Shown here: positions 1 through 7,466 of the stretch, piece by piece
Layout: the number at the start of each line of letters is the position of its first letter
Numbering within the stretch: the stretch's first letter is position 1
Assembly (NCBI GenBank): GCA_001508835.1
Contig: LGFB01000031.1
Location: forward strand, 1 to 10,016
Direction: 5' to 3'
Origin: a bacterium 42_11
GTDB lineage: Bacteria; Synergistota; GBS-1
Length of the DNA stretch: 10,016 nt
Position numbers and translations under genes: made by a program
The notes under the pieces: model-generated
Told to the model about the DNA's origin: nothing
Seen by the model: only the letters and a program-made list of their open reading frames with translations
Databases searched by the model: none

Positions 1-690
1 GTATACCGAAGCTTCTCTATAAGTAAACAAGGGTATCAGGGGAACGTTAAGCCTCAAGGCAAGGGTAAAAGCGCCGCGGGGGGTTGAGGCCAACCTTCCC
101 ATGAAGGGGAGAAAAATCCCTTGGGACCCCTCATCCTGATCTACCAATATGACGAGAAGCTCTCCCTTCTCAAGGCATCTAACGCGCTGCCTTAACATTC
201 TATCCTTGGGGATGAGCTTTGCGCCATACTTTCTCCTTATCCCCTCTATATATTCAGCGAAAAAGGGGTCATTAGGAGGCCTCACTATCACATTTATCGG
301 GAGCCCCAAGGAGGAAAGGTAGGCCAAGGTAAGCTCCCAGTTGCCAAAGTGTGCCGAAACGATTATTCCTCCGTTTTTGGCATATTCCAGCCCCTCGGAG
401 ATATAAAGACTCTGTAGTTCCTCTACCTCCATCTTCTCGAGGCTTATGACTTCAAGAATGCTCATACCCAAGTGCTCGAAAAGCCCCTTAAGTATCTCAT
501 GGCGCCTATCCCTTAGAAGACCACCGAAGGCCAGAGATATATTCTCGAGGGCTATCCTTTTCCTTTTCAAAAATAGAGGAAGATAGTAAAAAGCCCTACC
601 AAGCCTTCTCCCATATTCCTGATTTTCCTCAAAACTCGATTTTAAAGCCCTCTCCCTGATTCTATTAAAGATCCAGTGAAGAAAGCCCAC
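1..690 (-). CDS. lpxL: Lipid A biosynthesis acyltransferase, LpxL/HtrB family (partial, 3' end beyond window)
   Basis: My own translation gives 230 residues open to the left edge; the family is usually about 290-310 aa, so perhaps 60-80 C-terminal residues are missing. The family transfers an acyl chain from acyl-ACP to the primary acyl chains of (usually Kdo-bearing) lipid A precursor at the inner membrane. Visible family marks are the catalytic HX4E motif HFGNWE (H114, E119), the DQDEG segment (184-188) followed by FLPFMG and ASTPRGA (about 193-207), and an N-terminal stretch of the type LGRAFYYLPL...KRKRIALENI. The start is GTG at 690-688, with GAGG at 700-697 six bases upstream; the next in-frame ATG is near residue 76, too far in. 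It overlaps the GT9 gene by 26 bases. Position after waaA fits an acyltransferase acting on Kdo-lipid A. LpxL, LpxM and LpxP cannot be separated from this fragment. Confidence 0.9.
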   Translation of the reverse strand, partial: MGFLHWIFNRIRERALKSSFEENQEYGRRLGRAFYYLPLFLKRKRIALENISLAFGGLLRDRRHEILKGLFEHLGMSILEVISLEKMEVEELQSLYISEGLEYAKNGGIIVSAHFGNWELTLAYLSSLGLPINVIVRPPNDPFFAEYIEGIRRKYGAKLIPKDRMLRQRVRCLEKGELLVILVDQDEGSQGIFLPFMGRLASTPRGAFTLALRLNVPLIPLFTYREASVY

Positions 691-1675
691 TTACGGCCTC
701 AAGCACCTCCTCGACCGATATGGAAAGCATACATAACTTGGAAGGACATGACCTTCTTCTGCACGGGTTACAACCAACCAAATGATAAAGGACCTTAACC
801 CTCGGTCCCCACGGATAGTTCCTCCAATAAGTTGTGGGGCCGAAAAGAGCTATCGTAGGGGTTCCTAAAGAGCCAGCTAAATTTGTGGGGCCAGTGTCAA
901 CGCCGATTGCGAGATCGCACATGCTCAAAAAGGCGCAGGTTTCCAATAAGGAAAGCTCACCGCCGAGATTTAAAAGGCCATCGATATCGAACTTTCTTGC
1001 ATCGTCCCCCCCTATTACCACGGGTATGAAACCAAGCTTTAAGAGAGCCCAAGAAAGCTTCTCCCACCTTTGGGTCGGCCAGGTTTTCGATTCCCAAGTG
1101 CTTGCAGGGATTAAAGCCACAACCTTTTTAGAAAGAAGCCCTTCAAATTTTCTTAAGGCCTTCACCTTAACCTCTTGAGGGATATAAGGGCCTGCAAAGG
1201 GAGCTTTGGGAATATCCAGCTTAAAATAATGCCTAATAACATCAAGATACCTTTCGGCCACATGAAGGCTTTCAGGCCTCGCTGAAACCCTTTTTAAAAA
1301 TAAGGGGTTACCTTCGGAGGCATCGGGAAAGGTTAGCTTAGCGGAAGCCTTAACGAAAAGCGAAATTAAAGCGCTCTTGAAGTCCCCCTGAAGGTCAAAG
1401 AGGGCATCGAATTTCTCGCTTCTTAACTCCACTATGAGATTTCCCACTTCCTTTAAAAAGGAAGGCCACCGAAAGCCCCTCAATAGAGCCTTCAAGTGGC
1501 CTTTTTTAACGGGCAACAATTTCTTTACCCTCGGGTCTTTCTCAAGAAGGGGTTTAAACCCTTCATCGATAACCCAATACACCTCAACTCCATCAAGGGA
1601 GCTTAAAACCTCAAGGGTTGGAAAGGAATGAGCTATGTCTCCAAGAGAGCTCAGCTTTATAACTAAGGTCCTCAA
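665..1675 (-). CDS. GT9 family glycosyltransferase, heptosyltransferase-like (WaaC/WaaF type)
   Basis: 336 aa, the usual length for GT9 (ADP-heptose:LPS heptosyltransferase family), which adds core sugars to Kdo-lipid A on the cytoplasmic side of the inner membrane. The N-terminal strand VIKLSSLGDIAHSFP (residues 5-19) carries the family's catalytic Asp (D13). The C-terminal Rossmann domain has PASTWESKTWP (190-200) and GVDTGPTNLAGSLGTPTIALFGPT (258-281). Two oddities are Asn265 where the family typically has His (DTGxxHxA) and four clustered cysteines (C302, C305, C310, C315). The start is TTG at 1675-1673: its TTGA overlaps the kdnA stop and AAGGAGG lies four bases upstream. It overlaps lpxL by 26 bases. 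The context, after waaA and kdnBA, suggests it adds a sugar to Kdo or Kdo8N. The donor sugar (heptose or other) cannot be read from sequence. Confidence 0.88.
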   Translation of the reverse strand: MRTLVIKLSSLGDIAHSFPTLEVLSSLDGVEVYWVIDEGFKPLLEKDPRVKKLLPVKKGHLKALLRGFRWPSFLKEVGNLIVELRSEKFDALFDLQGDFKSALISLFVKASAKLTFPDASEGNPLFLKRVSARPESLHVAERYLDVIRHYFKLDIPKAPFAGPYIPQEVKVKALRKFEGLLSKKVVALIPASTWESKTWPTQRWEKLSWALLKLGFIPVVIGGDDARKFDIDGLLNLGGELSLLETCAFLSMCDLAIGVDTGPTNLAGSLGTPTIALFGPTTYWRNYPWGPRVKVLYHLVGCNPCRRRSCPSKLCMLSISVEEVLEAVSGLSSLDL

Positions 1676-2877
1676 AGAACCTCCTTAGCCACCTCCGCGA
1701 AGGCGGAAACTATTTTATCCAGCCTCTCCTTCTCTACCTTAGCGCTTATATCTAAGCTCAAAGCCCTTTCAAGTATCCCCGTAGAACGGGCATATTTTTC
1801 AGGAGAATAGTTTTTCCTTAAAGTATCGTTAAAGGCACACTCAAAGGGACATCTATGAGCAAGCAAGCTCTTCCATTCCATCATATGCTCCCAGTTGGGA
1901 ACGAAATGCCAGCGGTTTGAAGCAAGGTGGGCAACGCCTATCCCCCTCTTCGATAATCCCTCTTTAAAGGCGAGGGCCTTTTCCCTGGATGGGAGAAAAA
2001 CGGTCAGGGTCGAAGCTATCTCTCCCTCCGGGTCTGGTATCTCCCTGAAGGTTATCCCTTTTATCTCGGCTATCCTTTCCTTAAGATACCTTTTGTTTTC
2101 CTTGTGTCTTCTTATAACCTCATCCATCTTAGAAATTTGCGCCAATCCCAATGCCCCCTGAAGCTCACTCATCCTGTAATTGAAACCTATGGAATAACGC
2201 TTCTCCAGAGCCCTCGGAACGCTCATATCGTGAATATGTCCATGGTCGTGATAACAATCGGCCCTAAAGAAGAGCTCTTCATCATCGGTAATTACCATGC
2301 CACCTTCGCCCGTGGTTATTGGCTTGTAAAAGTCGAAGCTAAAGGTCCCGAAATGGCCGAAGGTCCCGAGCTTCCTACCTTTATAGGATGCCCCACAGGC
2401 CTGCGCGTTATCCTCTATCAAATATATACCATGTTTATCGGTTATCCTTTTTATTTCATCTATCTTGGCCTGAACCCCCGTCATATGAACCGCTATGACC
2501 ACCTTCGTTCTATCAGTAATATTCTTTTCTAAATCCTCAGGGTCAAGGTTTAAGGTTTCATCTATGTTCACAAAGACGGGAATAGCACCACAGTCGAGTA
2601 TGGCCTCTGGAGTAGCAACGAAGGTGAAACAGCTGGTTATCACCTCATCACCCGGTCCTACCCCCAGTGCAGCCATGGCAACCTTCAAGGCGGCAGTTCC
2701 AGACATGACGCCTAAGGCATACTTAGAACCCATGTATTCAGCAAACTTCTTTTCAAACTCCCTAACCGCGGAAACACCGAGCATTTGCTCCGCCGCATAC
2801 CTGTGAAGAACCCCCCTATCAAGAACCTTTATTACTTCCACTATCTCCTCCTTGCCAAAAAACTCGCTACCAGGCAT
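1672..2877 (-). CDS. kdnA: DegT/DnrJ/EryC1 family PLP aminotransferase, probable Kdo8N transaminase KdnA
   Basis: 401 aa, a full-length fold-type I sugar aminotransferase. PLP marks are SGTAALKVA (59-67, phosphate contact), IEDNAQACGA (154-163, D156 to the pyridine nitrogen) and SFDFYKPITTGEGG (180-193, Schiff-base Lys185). A YHDHGHIHD segment (209-217) follows. The start is ATG with GGAGG at 2889-2885, seven bases upstream; TAATG overlaps the dehydrogenase stop by one base. KdnA of Shewanella oneidensis transaminates the 8-oxo form of Kdo, made by the Fe-ADH-type KdnB, to 8-amino-3,8-dideoxy-octulosonate (Kdo8N). Coupling to an Fe-ADH gene directly after waaA and kdsD makes this the best reading. 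It rests on family plus context, not on substrate-pocket residues. The alternative is a transaminase for another nucleotide sugar of the LPS core. Confidence 0.78.
   Translation of the reverse strand: MPGSEFFGKEEIVEVIKVLDRGVLHRYAAEQMLGVSAVREFEKKFAEYMGSKYALGVMSGTAALKVAMAALGVGPGDEVITSCFTFVATPEAILDCGAIPVFVNIDETLNLDPEDLEKNITDRTKVVIAVHMTGVQAKIDEIKRITDKHGIYLIEDNAQACGASYKGRKLGTFGHFGTFSFDFYKPITTGEGGMVITDDEELFFRADCYHDHGHIHDMSVPRALEKRYSIGFNYRMSELQGALGLAQISKMDEVIRRHKENKRYLKERIAEIKGITFREIPDPEGEIASTLTVFLPSREKALAFKEGLSKRGIGVAHLASNRWHFVPNWEHMMEWKSLLAHRCPFECAFNDTLRKNYSPEKYARSTGILERALSLDISAKVEKERLDKIVSAFAEVAKEVL
1676..1686 (-). promoter_or_regulatory. Strong Shine-Dalgarno deciding a TTG start (GT9 gene)
   Basis: AAGGAGG at 1686-1680 on the minus strand is followed by TTCT and then TTG at 1675-1673. 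No ATG or GTG start would preserve the conserved N-terminal strand and the LGD motif, so the TTG start is supported by both the ribosome site and the protein alignment. The site lies inside the last codons of kdnA, which implies translational coupling. Confidence 0.75.
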
Positions 2878-4070
2878 TAAAATCCCTCCTCCCTTCCAAA
2901 GTTATATACTTCCCGATAGATGTTATATATCTCCTCATAGCCTATGCGACGAGGGTTATTGGCCAAGGGACGCTCCACCTCAAGGGCAGAGGCCGCTAAA
3001 CGCGGTAAATCCTCCTCGGGGACACCCAAATCGGCAAGGCTAACTGGTAGATTAAGGTCGTAAAGTAACTTAAGAAGGGCATCGTATACGGAAAAGGCTG
3101 CATCCCTTAAAGAAAGGTTTTCGGCTTTCTCTCCAAGTATGGAAGCAACCAGGGCGTATTTGTGAGGAACAGCTATCGCGTTGTAAAGAGAAACATGCGG
3201 GATTAAAACGGAATTGGCAAGACCGTGCCCAATCCCATAAAAGGCGCCCAAAGGATAGGACATGGAGTGACATGCTCCTACACCAGCGTGCGCCAAAGCA
3301 ATGCCCGCAAGAAAGCTACCAAAAAGCATCCCTTCACGGGCTTCGATATTATCCGGAACAGCATAGGCAATCCTTATGTTTTGAGAAATCAGCTTTAAGG
3401 CTTCAAGAGAAAACATTTCGCTCATGGAATTTGAGGAACGAGCCACATAGGACTCAAGAGCATGGGTTAAAGCATCCATACCAGTCGAGGCGGTCAAGGA
3501 AGGGGGCAAAGTAACGGTGAGCTCGGGATCAAGAATCGCAAGGTCAGGTATTATATGAGGGCTGTTAATACCACCCTTTTTTCTCTCATCAAATAGAAAA
3601 ACGGCCGTAGGGGTAACCTCGCTACCAGTACCCGCGGTTGTGGGTATGGCTACGATAGGAATTCCCCTTCGAGGAACTTTGTTAACGCCTATATAATCAC
3701 GAGCCTTACCACCATGCGATGCTACGACGCTTGCTCCCTTTGCAACATCGATGGAGCTTCCACCACCCACGCCTATAACCAAAGCACATTCTTTAGCCAG
3801 TTCTCCTGCCCTATCTGCCTGCTCAACCCGAGGTTCGGGAGTAACTCCATCGTAAAGAATATGCTCTCTGCCAGATATCTCTATCTCCCTTATAACATGT
3901 TCAACTATCTCGGTCTTAGAGAGATTCTCATCGGTGACTATCAATACTTTACCAGGCGGAAAGTTTTTCAGCTCGTCGGGAAGCTTCCTTAAGGTTCTTG
4001 CACCAAATATCACCTTACCGGCAGTTCTAAAAATGAAGGGTTTAATCTCAAACACCTCCCATAAGGTCAT
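2877..4070 (-). CDS. kdnB: Iron-containing (group III) alcohol dehydrogenase, probable Kdo 8-oxidase KdnB
   Basis: 397 aa from the ATG, a full Fe-ADH. Visible are the dinucleotide loop VGGGSSIDVAKG (101-112), IPTTAGTGSEVTPTAVF (142-158) and all four metal ligands, D199 and H203 in TGMDALTHALE, H268 in GACHSMSYPLG and H282 in GHGLANS, matching D196, H200, H263 and H277 of E. coli FucO. Residue 272 is Tyr where FucO and many relatives have a second His. KdnB of Shewanella oxidises C8 of Kdo so that KdnA can aminate it, and the partner gene follows with a one-base overlap. From the ATG the gene overlaps waaA by 23 bases and has no Shine-Dalgarno. Family N-termini align better with a start at the ATT codon at 4046-4044, which has GGGAGGTG upstream (389 aa). 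The alternative is a general alcohol dehydrogenase, unlikely in this operon. Confidence 0.78.
   Translation of the reverse strand: MTLWEVFEIKPFIFRTAGKVIFGARTLRKLPDELKNFPPGKVLIVTDENLSKTEIVEHVIREIEISGREHILYDGVTPEPRVEQADRAGELAKECALVIGVGGGSSIDVAKGASVVASHGGKARDYIGVNKVPRRGIPIVAIPTTAGTGSEVTPTAVFLFDERKKGGINSPHIIPDLAILDPELTVTLPPSLTASTGMDALTHALESYVARSSNSMSEMFSLEALKLISQNIRIAYAVPDNIEAREGMLFGSFLAGIALAHAGVGACHSMSYPLGAFYGIGHGLANSVLIPHVSLYNAIAVPHKYALVASILGEKAENLSLRDAAFSVYDALLKLLYDLNLPVSLADLGVPEEDLPRLAASALEVERPLANNPRRIGYEEIYNIYREVYNFGREEGF
4044..4060 (-). promoter_or_regulatory. Strong Shine-Dalgarno facing an ATT codon (candidate non-canonical kdnB start)
   Basis: GGGAGGTG at 4060-4053 is the best ribosome site at this junction. 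Eight bases after its GGAGG comes ATT (4046-4044), then AAA CCC. This ATT would begin kdnB one base after the waaA TGA stop (4050-4048), the same spacing as the kdsD-waaA junction. The in-frame ATG at 4070 has only AT-rich, non-SD sequence upstream. Use of ATT as start is inference. Confidence 0.45.
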
Positions 4071-5265
4071 TTATCACACTAAGATATCTATTTACCACCC
4101 CTTTGGAGAAAGACAGGGCTCTCTTAAGCGATAGGGAAATCTCGGAAAGCCTCTCCTCATCAAGGAGCAGTTCCCTAACCTTCCCATATAACTCGTCTTC
4201 ATCTTTAACCATAAAACCTGCCCCTATGCTTTGAAGAAAATGTGCTTCCTCAAAGAAATCGTTTATATAAGGCCCGTAAAGAACGGGCTTGCCCCAAGAG
4301 GCAGGTTCAATTAGGTTATGGCCACCCAATGGAACTAAGCTTCCTCCACAGAAGGCAAGGGTAGAAACGGAGTAAAGCTTGAAAAGCTCCCCCATAAGGT
4401 CCCATAAAACGACCTTTGTCCTCGGATTAACGCTCCTTAAGGAAAACTCAAGGTTGTGGTCTTTAAGAAGCTTTGCCACCCTGAAGGCTCTGTCGGGATG
4501 TCTCGGAACCAGAGCCAATCGAAGGTTCGGAAAGTCCCTCAAAAGCCTTTTATAAACCCTTAACACTATCTCCTCCTCACCTTCATGGGTGCTTCCACAA
4601 ACCCATAAAGGCTCATCGTTTAAGGCAAGAAGCTCTCTCATCTCTCCCTTAAAAGAATCCCTCATATTCTCCAAAACGGATTCATACTTCAAGTTTCCCA
4701 TCACCTGAACCCTCTGAGGAGGAGCTCCTAACTCTATGAAGCGGTCTCTATCCCTCTCCGTCATAGCGCCTATAAAATCGAAACTTGAAAGAACCTTCTT
4801 CAAAAAGGGAGAGATAAGCTTATAGCTACCATAAGATCTATCGGAAATTCTTCCGTTAGCTAATATCAATTTCACTCCTCTCTTCTTTAAGGTGGTTATC
4901 ATAAGGGGCCACAGCTCCGTCTCCACAACTATATATAGAGAAGGTTTAATTCTATCTATTGCCCTGTTAACCACCCAAGGCAAATCCCAAGGATAAAAAA
5001 ACAGCTCTTTAACACCGCTTTCCCTCGCAACGGAATACCCAGTCAAGGTGGTAACGGAAAGGCAAGCCTCCTTAAGCCTTCTTAAAAGAGGAAGGATCGC
5101 CTTAACCTCTCCAACGGAAACGGCATGTATCCAGACTCTCTTCTCCTTAGGAGGGGGAAGAGAAATTCTCCCCATCCTCTCATCAAAGCCTTGAGAGTAG
5201 CGTCTCCTCAGATAGGGATAGAGGGAGAAAAAAAGGGCACTCCCCAACAGGGAGTAAATAACCAT
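4048..5265 (-). CDS. waaA: 3-deoxy-D-manno-octulosonic acid (Kdo) transferase WaaA/KdtA
   Basis: 405 aa, slightly under the roughly 425 aa of E. coli WaaA. The enzyme transfers Kdo from CMP-Kdo to lipid A precursor at the inner membrane. A hydrophobic N-terminal anchor (about 2-18) is followed by a basic RRR stretch. The N-terminal domain has WIHAVSVGE with the likely catalytic base E53 (E31 in Aquifex WaaA) and VVETELWP (113-120). The C-terminal domain has CGSTHEGEEE (223-232), PRHPDR (254-259) and GGSLVPLGGHNLIEPASWGKPVLYGP (307-332), all family hallmarks. ATG start one base after the kdsD stop, with GGGGA at 5279-5275. The neighbours kdsD upstream and kdnBA downstream suggest that its donor may be CMP-Kdo8N, as in Kdo8N-making bacteria. 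Mono- versus bifunctional transfer cannot be told from sequence. Confidence 0.95.
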   Translation of the reverse strand: MVIYSLLGSALFFSLYPYLRRRYSQGFDERMGRISLPPPKEKRVWIHAVSVGEVKAILPLLRRLKEACLSVTTLTGYSVARESGVKELFFYPWDLPWVVNRAIDRIKPSLYIVVETELWPLMITTLKKRGVKLILANGRISDRSYGSYKLISPFLKKVLSSFDFIGAMTERDRDRFIELGAPPQRVQVMGNLKYESVLENMRDSFKGEMRELLALNDEPLWVCGSTHEGEEEIVLRVYKRLLRDFPNLRLALVPRHPDRAFRVAKLLKDHNLEFSLRSVNPRTKVVLWDLMGELFKLYSVSTLAFCGGSLVPLGGHNLIEPASWGKPVLYGPYINDFFEEAHFLQSIGAGFMVKDEDELYGKVRELLLDEERLSEISLSLKRALSFSKGVVNRYLSVINDLMGGV

Positions 5266-5266
5266 T

Positions 5267-6238
5267 CTAAACTATCCCCGCTTTCAAGAGATCGTGAATA
5301 TGAACTATACCAACGATATTATCATCACCGTCAACCACAGGCAAAACCGATATTTCGTGTCTTTCCATCAAAGCTAAGGCTTCAGCGGCAAGCTTCCCCA
5401 AAACTATCTTCTTGGGATTCCTTATCATAACCTCACCAACCTTTTTATCAAGAAGGGAGTAGCCGTAGCGTTCAAGAAGTCTTCTTAAATCTCCATCGGT
5501 AAGTATGCCAACAAGGTGACCATCCCTTTCGACAAGTATCGTACCAAAACCCTTGGAAGTCATCTCAAATAGGGCATCCTTAAGCACAGTCCATTCCCTC
5601 ACAAGGGGTATCTCCCTTCCGGTATGCATAACATCCTCTATCCGCAAAAGTAGCTTTCGGCCCAAACTTCCATCGGGGTGAAACATGGCAAAGTCTCCCT
5701 TGCTTAACCCTCTCATCCTCGCAAGGATAACAGCCAAGGCATCTCCTAAGGCAAGCATGACGGTTGTACTCGAGGTAGGGGCAAGGCCTAAAGGACAGGC
5801 TTCCTGATTAACGGAGGTATCCAAAACTATATCAGACTCCTTAGCTAAGGTTGATGAAGGCTTACCCGTAAAGGCGATTATCTTCGTCCCTATCCTCTTA
5901 AAATAAGGGAGGCTTAATAAAACCTCTCTCGTCTCTCCGCTGTTGGAAAGAATCAATGCCACATCCTCTTTCTTAACCATGCCTAAATCGCCGTGAAGCG
6001 CCTCGGCGGGATGGAGAAAGAAAGAAGGAGTCCCCAACGAAGAAAGGGTGGCCGATATCTTCCTTCCCACCAATCCTGACTTTCCCATACCCATAACTAC
6101 TACCCTACCCGGGGATGAGTATATAAGCTTTGCCGCCTTAACGATTTCCTCTCCAAGCCTATCCCTCAACGTTAAAATCTCTCTGGCTTCTATCTCCAAA
6201 ACCCTTTTAGCCTCTTCAAGAAACCTTATATCCCCCAT
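5267..6238 (-). CDS. kdsD: D-arabinose-5-phosphate isomerase (KpsF/GutQ/KdsD family)
   Basis: 323 aa, the normal length of SIS-CBS-CBS isomerases. It interconverts ribulose-5-phosphate and arabinose-5-phosphate, the first committed precursor of Kdo, in the cytosol. The SIS domain (about 40-175) has GMGKSG (50-55), ILSNSGET (96-103), QEACPLGLAPTSSTT (146-159) and FHPDGSLGRK (187-195). K53, E102, E147 and H188 sit where E. coli KdsD has K59, E111, E152 and H193. Two CBS domains follow (about 203-260 and 268-321), the second with ISVLPVVDGDDNIVGIVHIHDLL. It starts two bases after the gpgS stop. The nearest AGGAGGA is 15 bases upstream, long spacing that suggests coupling to gpgS translation. Placement before waaA supports a Kdo role over the GutQ/KpsF paralogues. 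Confidence 0.94.
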   Translation of the reverse strand: MGDIRFLEEAKRVLEIEAREILTLRDRLGEEIVKAAKLIYSSPGRVVVMGMGKSGLVGRKISATLSSLGTPSFFLHPAEALHGDLGMVKKEDVALILSNSGETREVLLSLPYFKRIGTKIIAFTGKPSSTLAKESDIVLDTSVNQEACPLGLAPTSSTTVMLALGDALAVILARMRGLSKGDFAMFHPDGSLGRKLLLRIEDVMHTGREIPLVREWTVLKDALFEMTSKGFGTILVERDGHLVGILTDGDLRRLLERYGYSLLDKKVGEVMIRNPKKIVLGKLAAEALALMERHEISVLPVVDGDDNIVGIVHIHDLLKAGIV

Positions 6239-6240
6239 GG

Positions 6241-7455
6241 CTATATCTTCTTATCCTCCTCCACGACATCAAGAAGTCTTTCAAAGAAATCCGGCATAGC
6301 CGATATCACATTTACCCAATTCGGTATTATAGGCAAAGACATGGGATCCCTCAATATCTCTTCACCAGCTATATCGATAGCCTTTGAGAAGGCAAGGACC
6401 ATCATATGCTCTCCATGCAAATTATATTTCAGGGAATTTATCAAGGCATCGTTATGATATCCCCTTATCATTTTTAAAGCCTCCGTATAATAGGTGGCTT
6501 TAAGAGTCTTAAAGAATCCTTCAGAAAATACGACGCCCCTCCCGGCAAGACTCCTAAATAGCATCTTGGCTATATCCACAGCCATCTTCAAAAGTCCCTT
6601 TTTCGGGTCATCGGGATCTATAACCTGATGCTTATGATCGTAAACATCAGCGATATCAACCTGACATATGGTTCCAAGCGTTGATAGCCTGTAGACTTCA
6701 GCAAGAATCCCTATCTCAATTCCCCAATCGGAAGGAATCCTTAACCTTATGGCAAGCTCAGAGGTCATTGCGAATTCCCCCGAAAGGGGATATCTAAAGC
6801 TGTCCAAGTAAACCAAGAAGTCTATTCTCCCCAATATATTCATAAGAGCCCTTAAAAGGGGAGTTAGGAAAATCCTCATAACTCTCCCATTAAGTTTATC
6901 GGTAAAGCGAGCATAATACCCCTTAGCAAAATCGAAGCTTAAACGGGGATTCGCTATAGGATAAACAAGTCTTGTAAGAAGCTCCCTCTTGTATGTTAAG
7001 ATATCACAGTCGTGCGAAGCTATAGTATGAAACTGTCTCCTTGCAAGAGCATATCCGTAACCAATCCAGACCGCCATCCCCTTTCCTCTTTCCCAAGGGC
7101 CAAACTCATCCCAGAGCTTTCTATAAAGCTCCTGCATACGAGGCCCATCATTCCATATAACCACGACCTCTTGGGGAAGCTTGGAAAGAAACCTCTTCAC
7201 ATAGCGAAAGCCCTCCTCATCAGCCCTATCCAGAGATAAAACTATCAAGTCTACATAGTCGGCGGTAGCCAGCTCATCCACTATCTTGGGCATCGCATCT
7301 CCCTCAAACTCGGAAAATAAGGAAGGCAAGACCAACGCTACCTGGCTGTAAGGTTTGAATTTCTTCAGTTCGCTTATCAAAAGGTCTTCATTGTCCCTTC
7401 TTAATCTGTGAAGGGTAGTTATAACGCCGTTTTGAAAGAAATCCGCCATCCCCAC
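6241..7455 (-). CDS. gpgS: Glucosyl-3-phosphoglycerate synthase GpgS (GT81)
   Basis: 404 aa, matching bacterial and archaeal GpgS of the Persephonella type. It joins an NDP-glucose to D-3-phosphoglycerate, giving glucosyl-3-phosphoglycerate, precursor of the compatible solute glucosylglycerate. The GT-A fold is shown by ALVLPSLFSE (40-49), the GKG loop (124-126, nucleotide contact), the metal-binding HDCDI (148-152; D149 and D151), LSGEFAM (224-230), DWGIEIG (243-249) and the active-site His in VYDHKHQ (271-277; H274). A helical C-terminal part completes the protein. I take GTG at 7455 as start: the near-canonical GAGGGGGTGA ends one base before it. ATG two codons later (7449) is an equal alternative. 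It follows the phosphatase gene by one base. GDP- versus UDP-glucose preference is not visible. Confidence 0.88.
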   Translation of the reverse strand: MGMADFFQNGVITTLHRLRRDNEDLLISELKKFKPYSQVALVLPSLFSEFEGDAMPKIVDELATADYVDLIVLSLDRADEEGFRYVKRFLSKLPQEVVVIWNDGPRMQELYRKLWDEFGPWERGKGMAVWIGYGYALARRQFHTIASHDCDILTYKRELLTRLVYPIANPRLSFDFAKGYYARFTDKLNGRVMRIFLTPLLRALMNILGRIDFLVYLDSFRYPLSGEFAMTSELAIRLRIPSDWGIEIGILAEVYRLSTLGTICQVDIADVYDHKHQVIDPDDPKKGLLKMAVDIAKMLFRSLAGRGVVFSEGFFKTLKATYYTEALKMIRGYHNDALINSLKYNLHGEHMMVLAFSKAIDIAGEEILRDPMSLPIIPNWVNVISAMPDFFERLLDVVEEDKKI

Positions 7456-7456
7456 T

Positions 7457-7466
7457 TCACCCCCTC
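7457..7466 (-). promoter_or_regulatory. Near-consensus Shine-Dalgarno of gpgS overlapping the phosphatase stop
   Basis: GAGGGGGTGA at 7466-7457 differs from the consensus GAGGAGGTGA by one base. Its TGA is also the phosphatase stop codon. GTG (7455) and ATG (7449) both fall within reach, so the exact start is ambiguous by two codons. Confidence 0.6.

Noticed and set aside
834..1178. Plus-strand ORF of 114 codons and other plus-strand ORFs such as 2104-2532 and 8992-9324
   Set aside because: All lie antisense to well-supported minus-strand genes, show no family motifs and have low-complexity shadow-like translations.
3070..3273. Minus-strand ORF of 67 codons
   Set aside because: It lies in another frame inside the Fe-ADH gene, whose own frame carries the metal ligands.
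2877..4070. Fermentative butanol/lactaldehyde dehydrogenase
   Set aside because: The fold fits, but one-base coupling to an aminotransferase and position after waaA favour a Kdo-modifying role.
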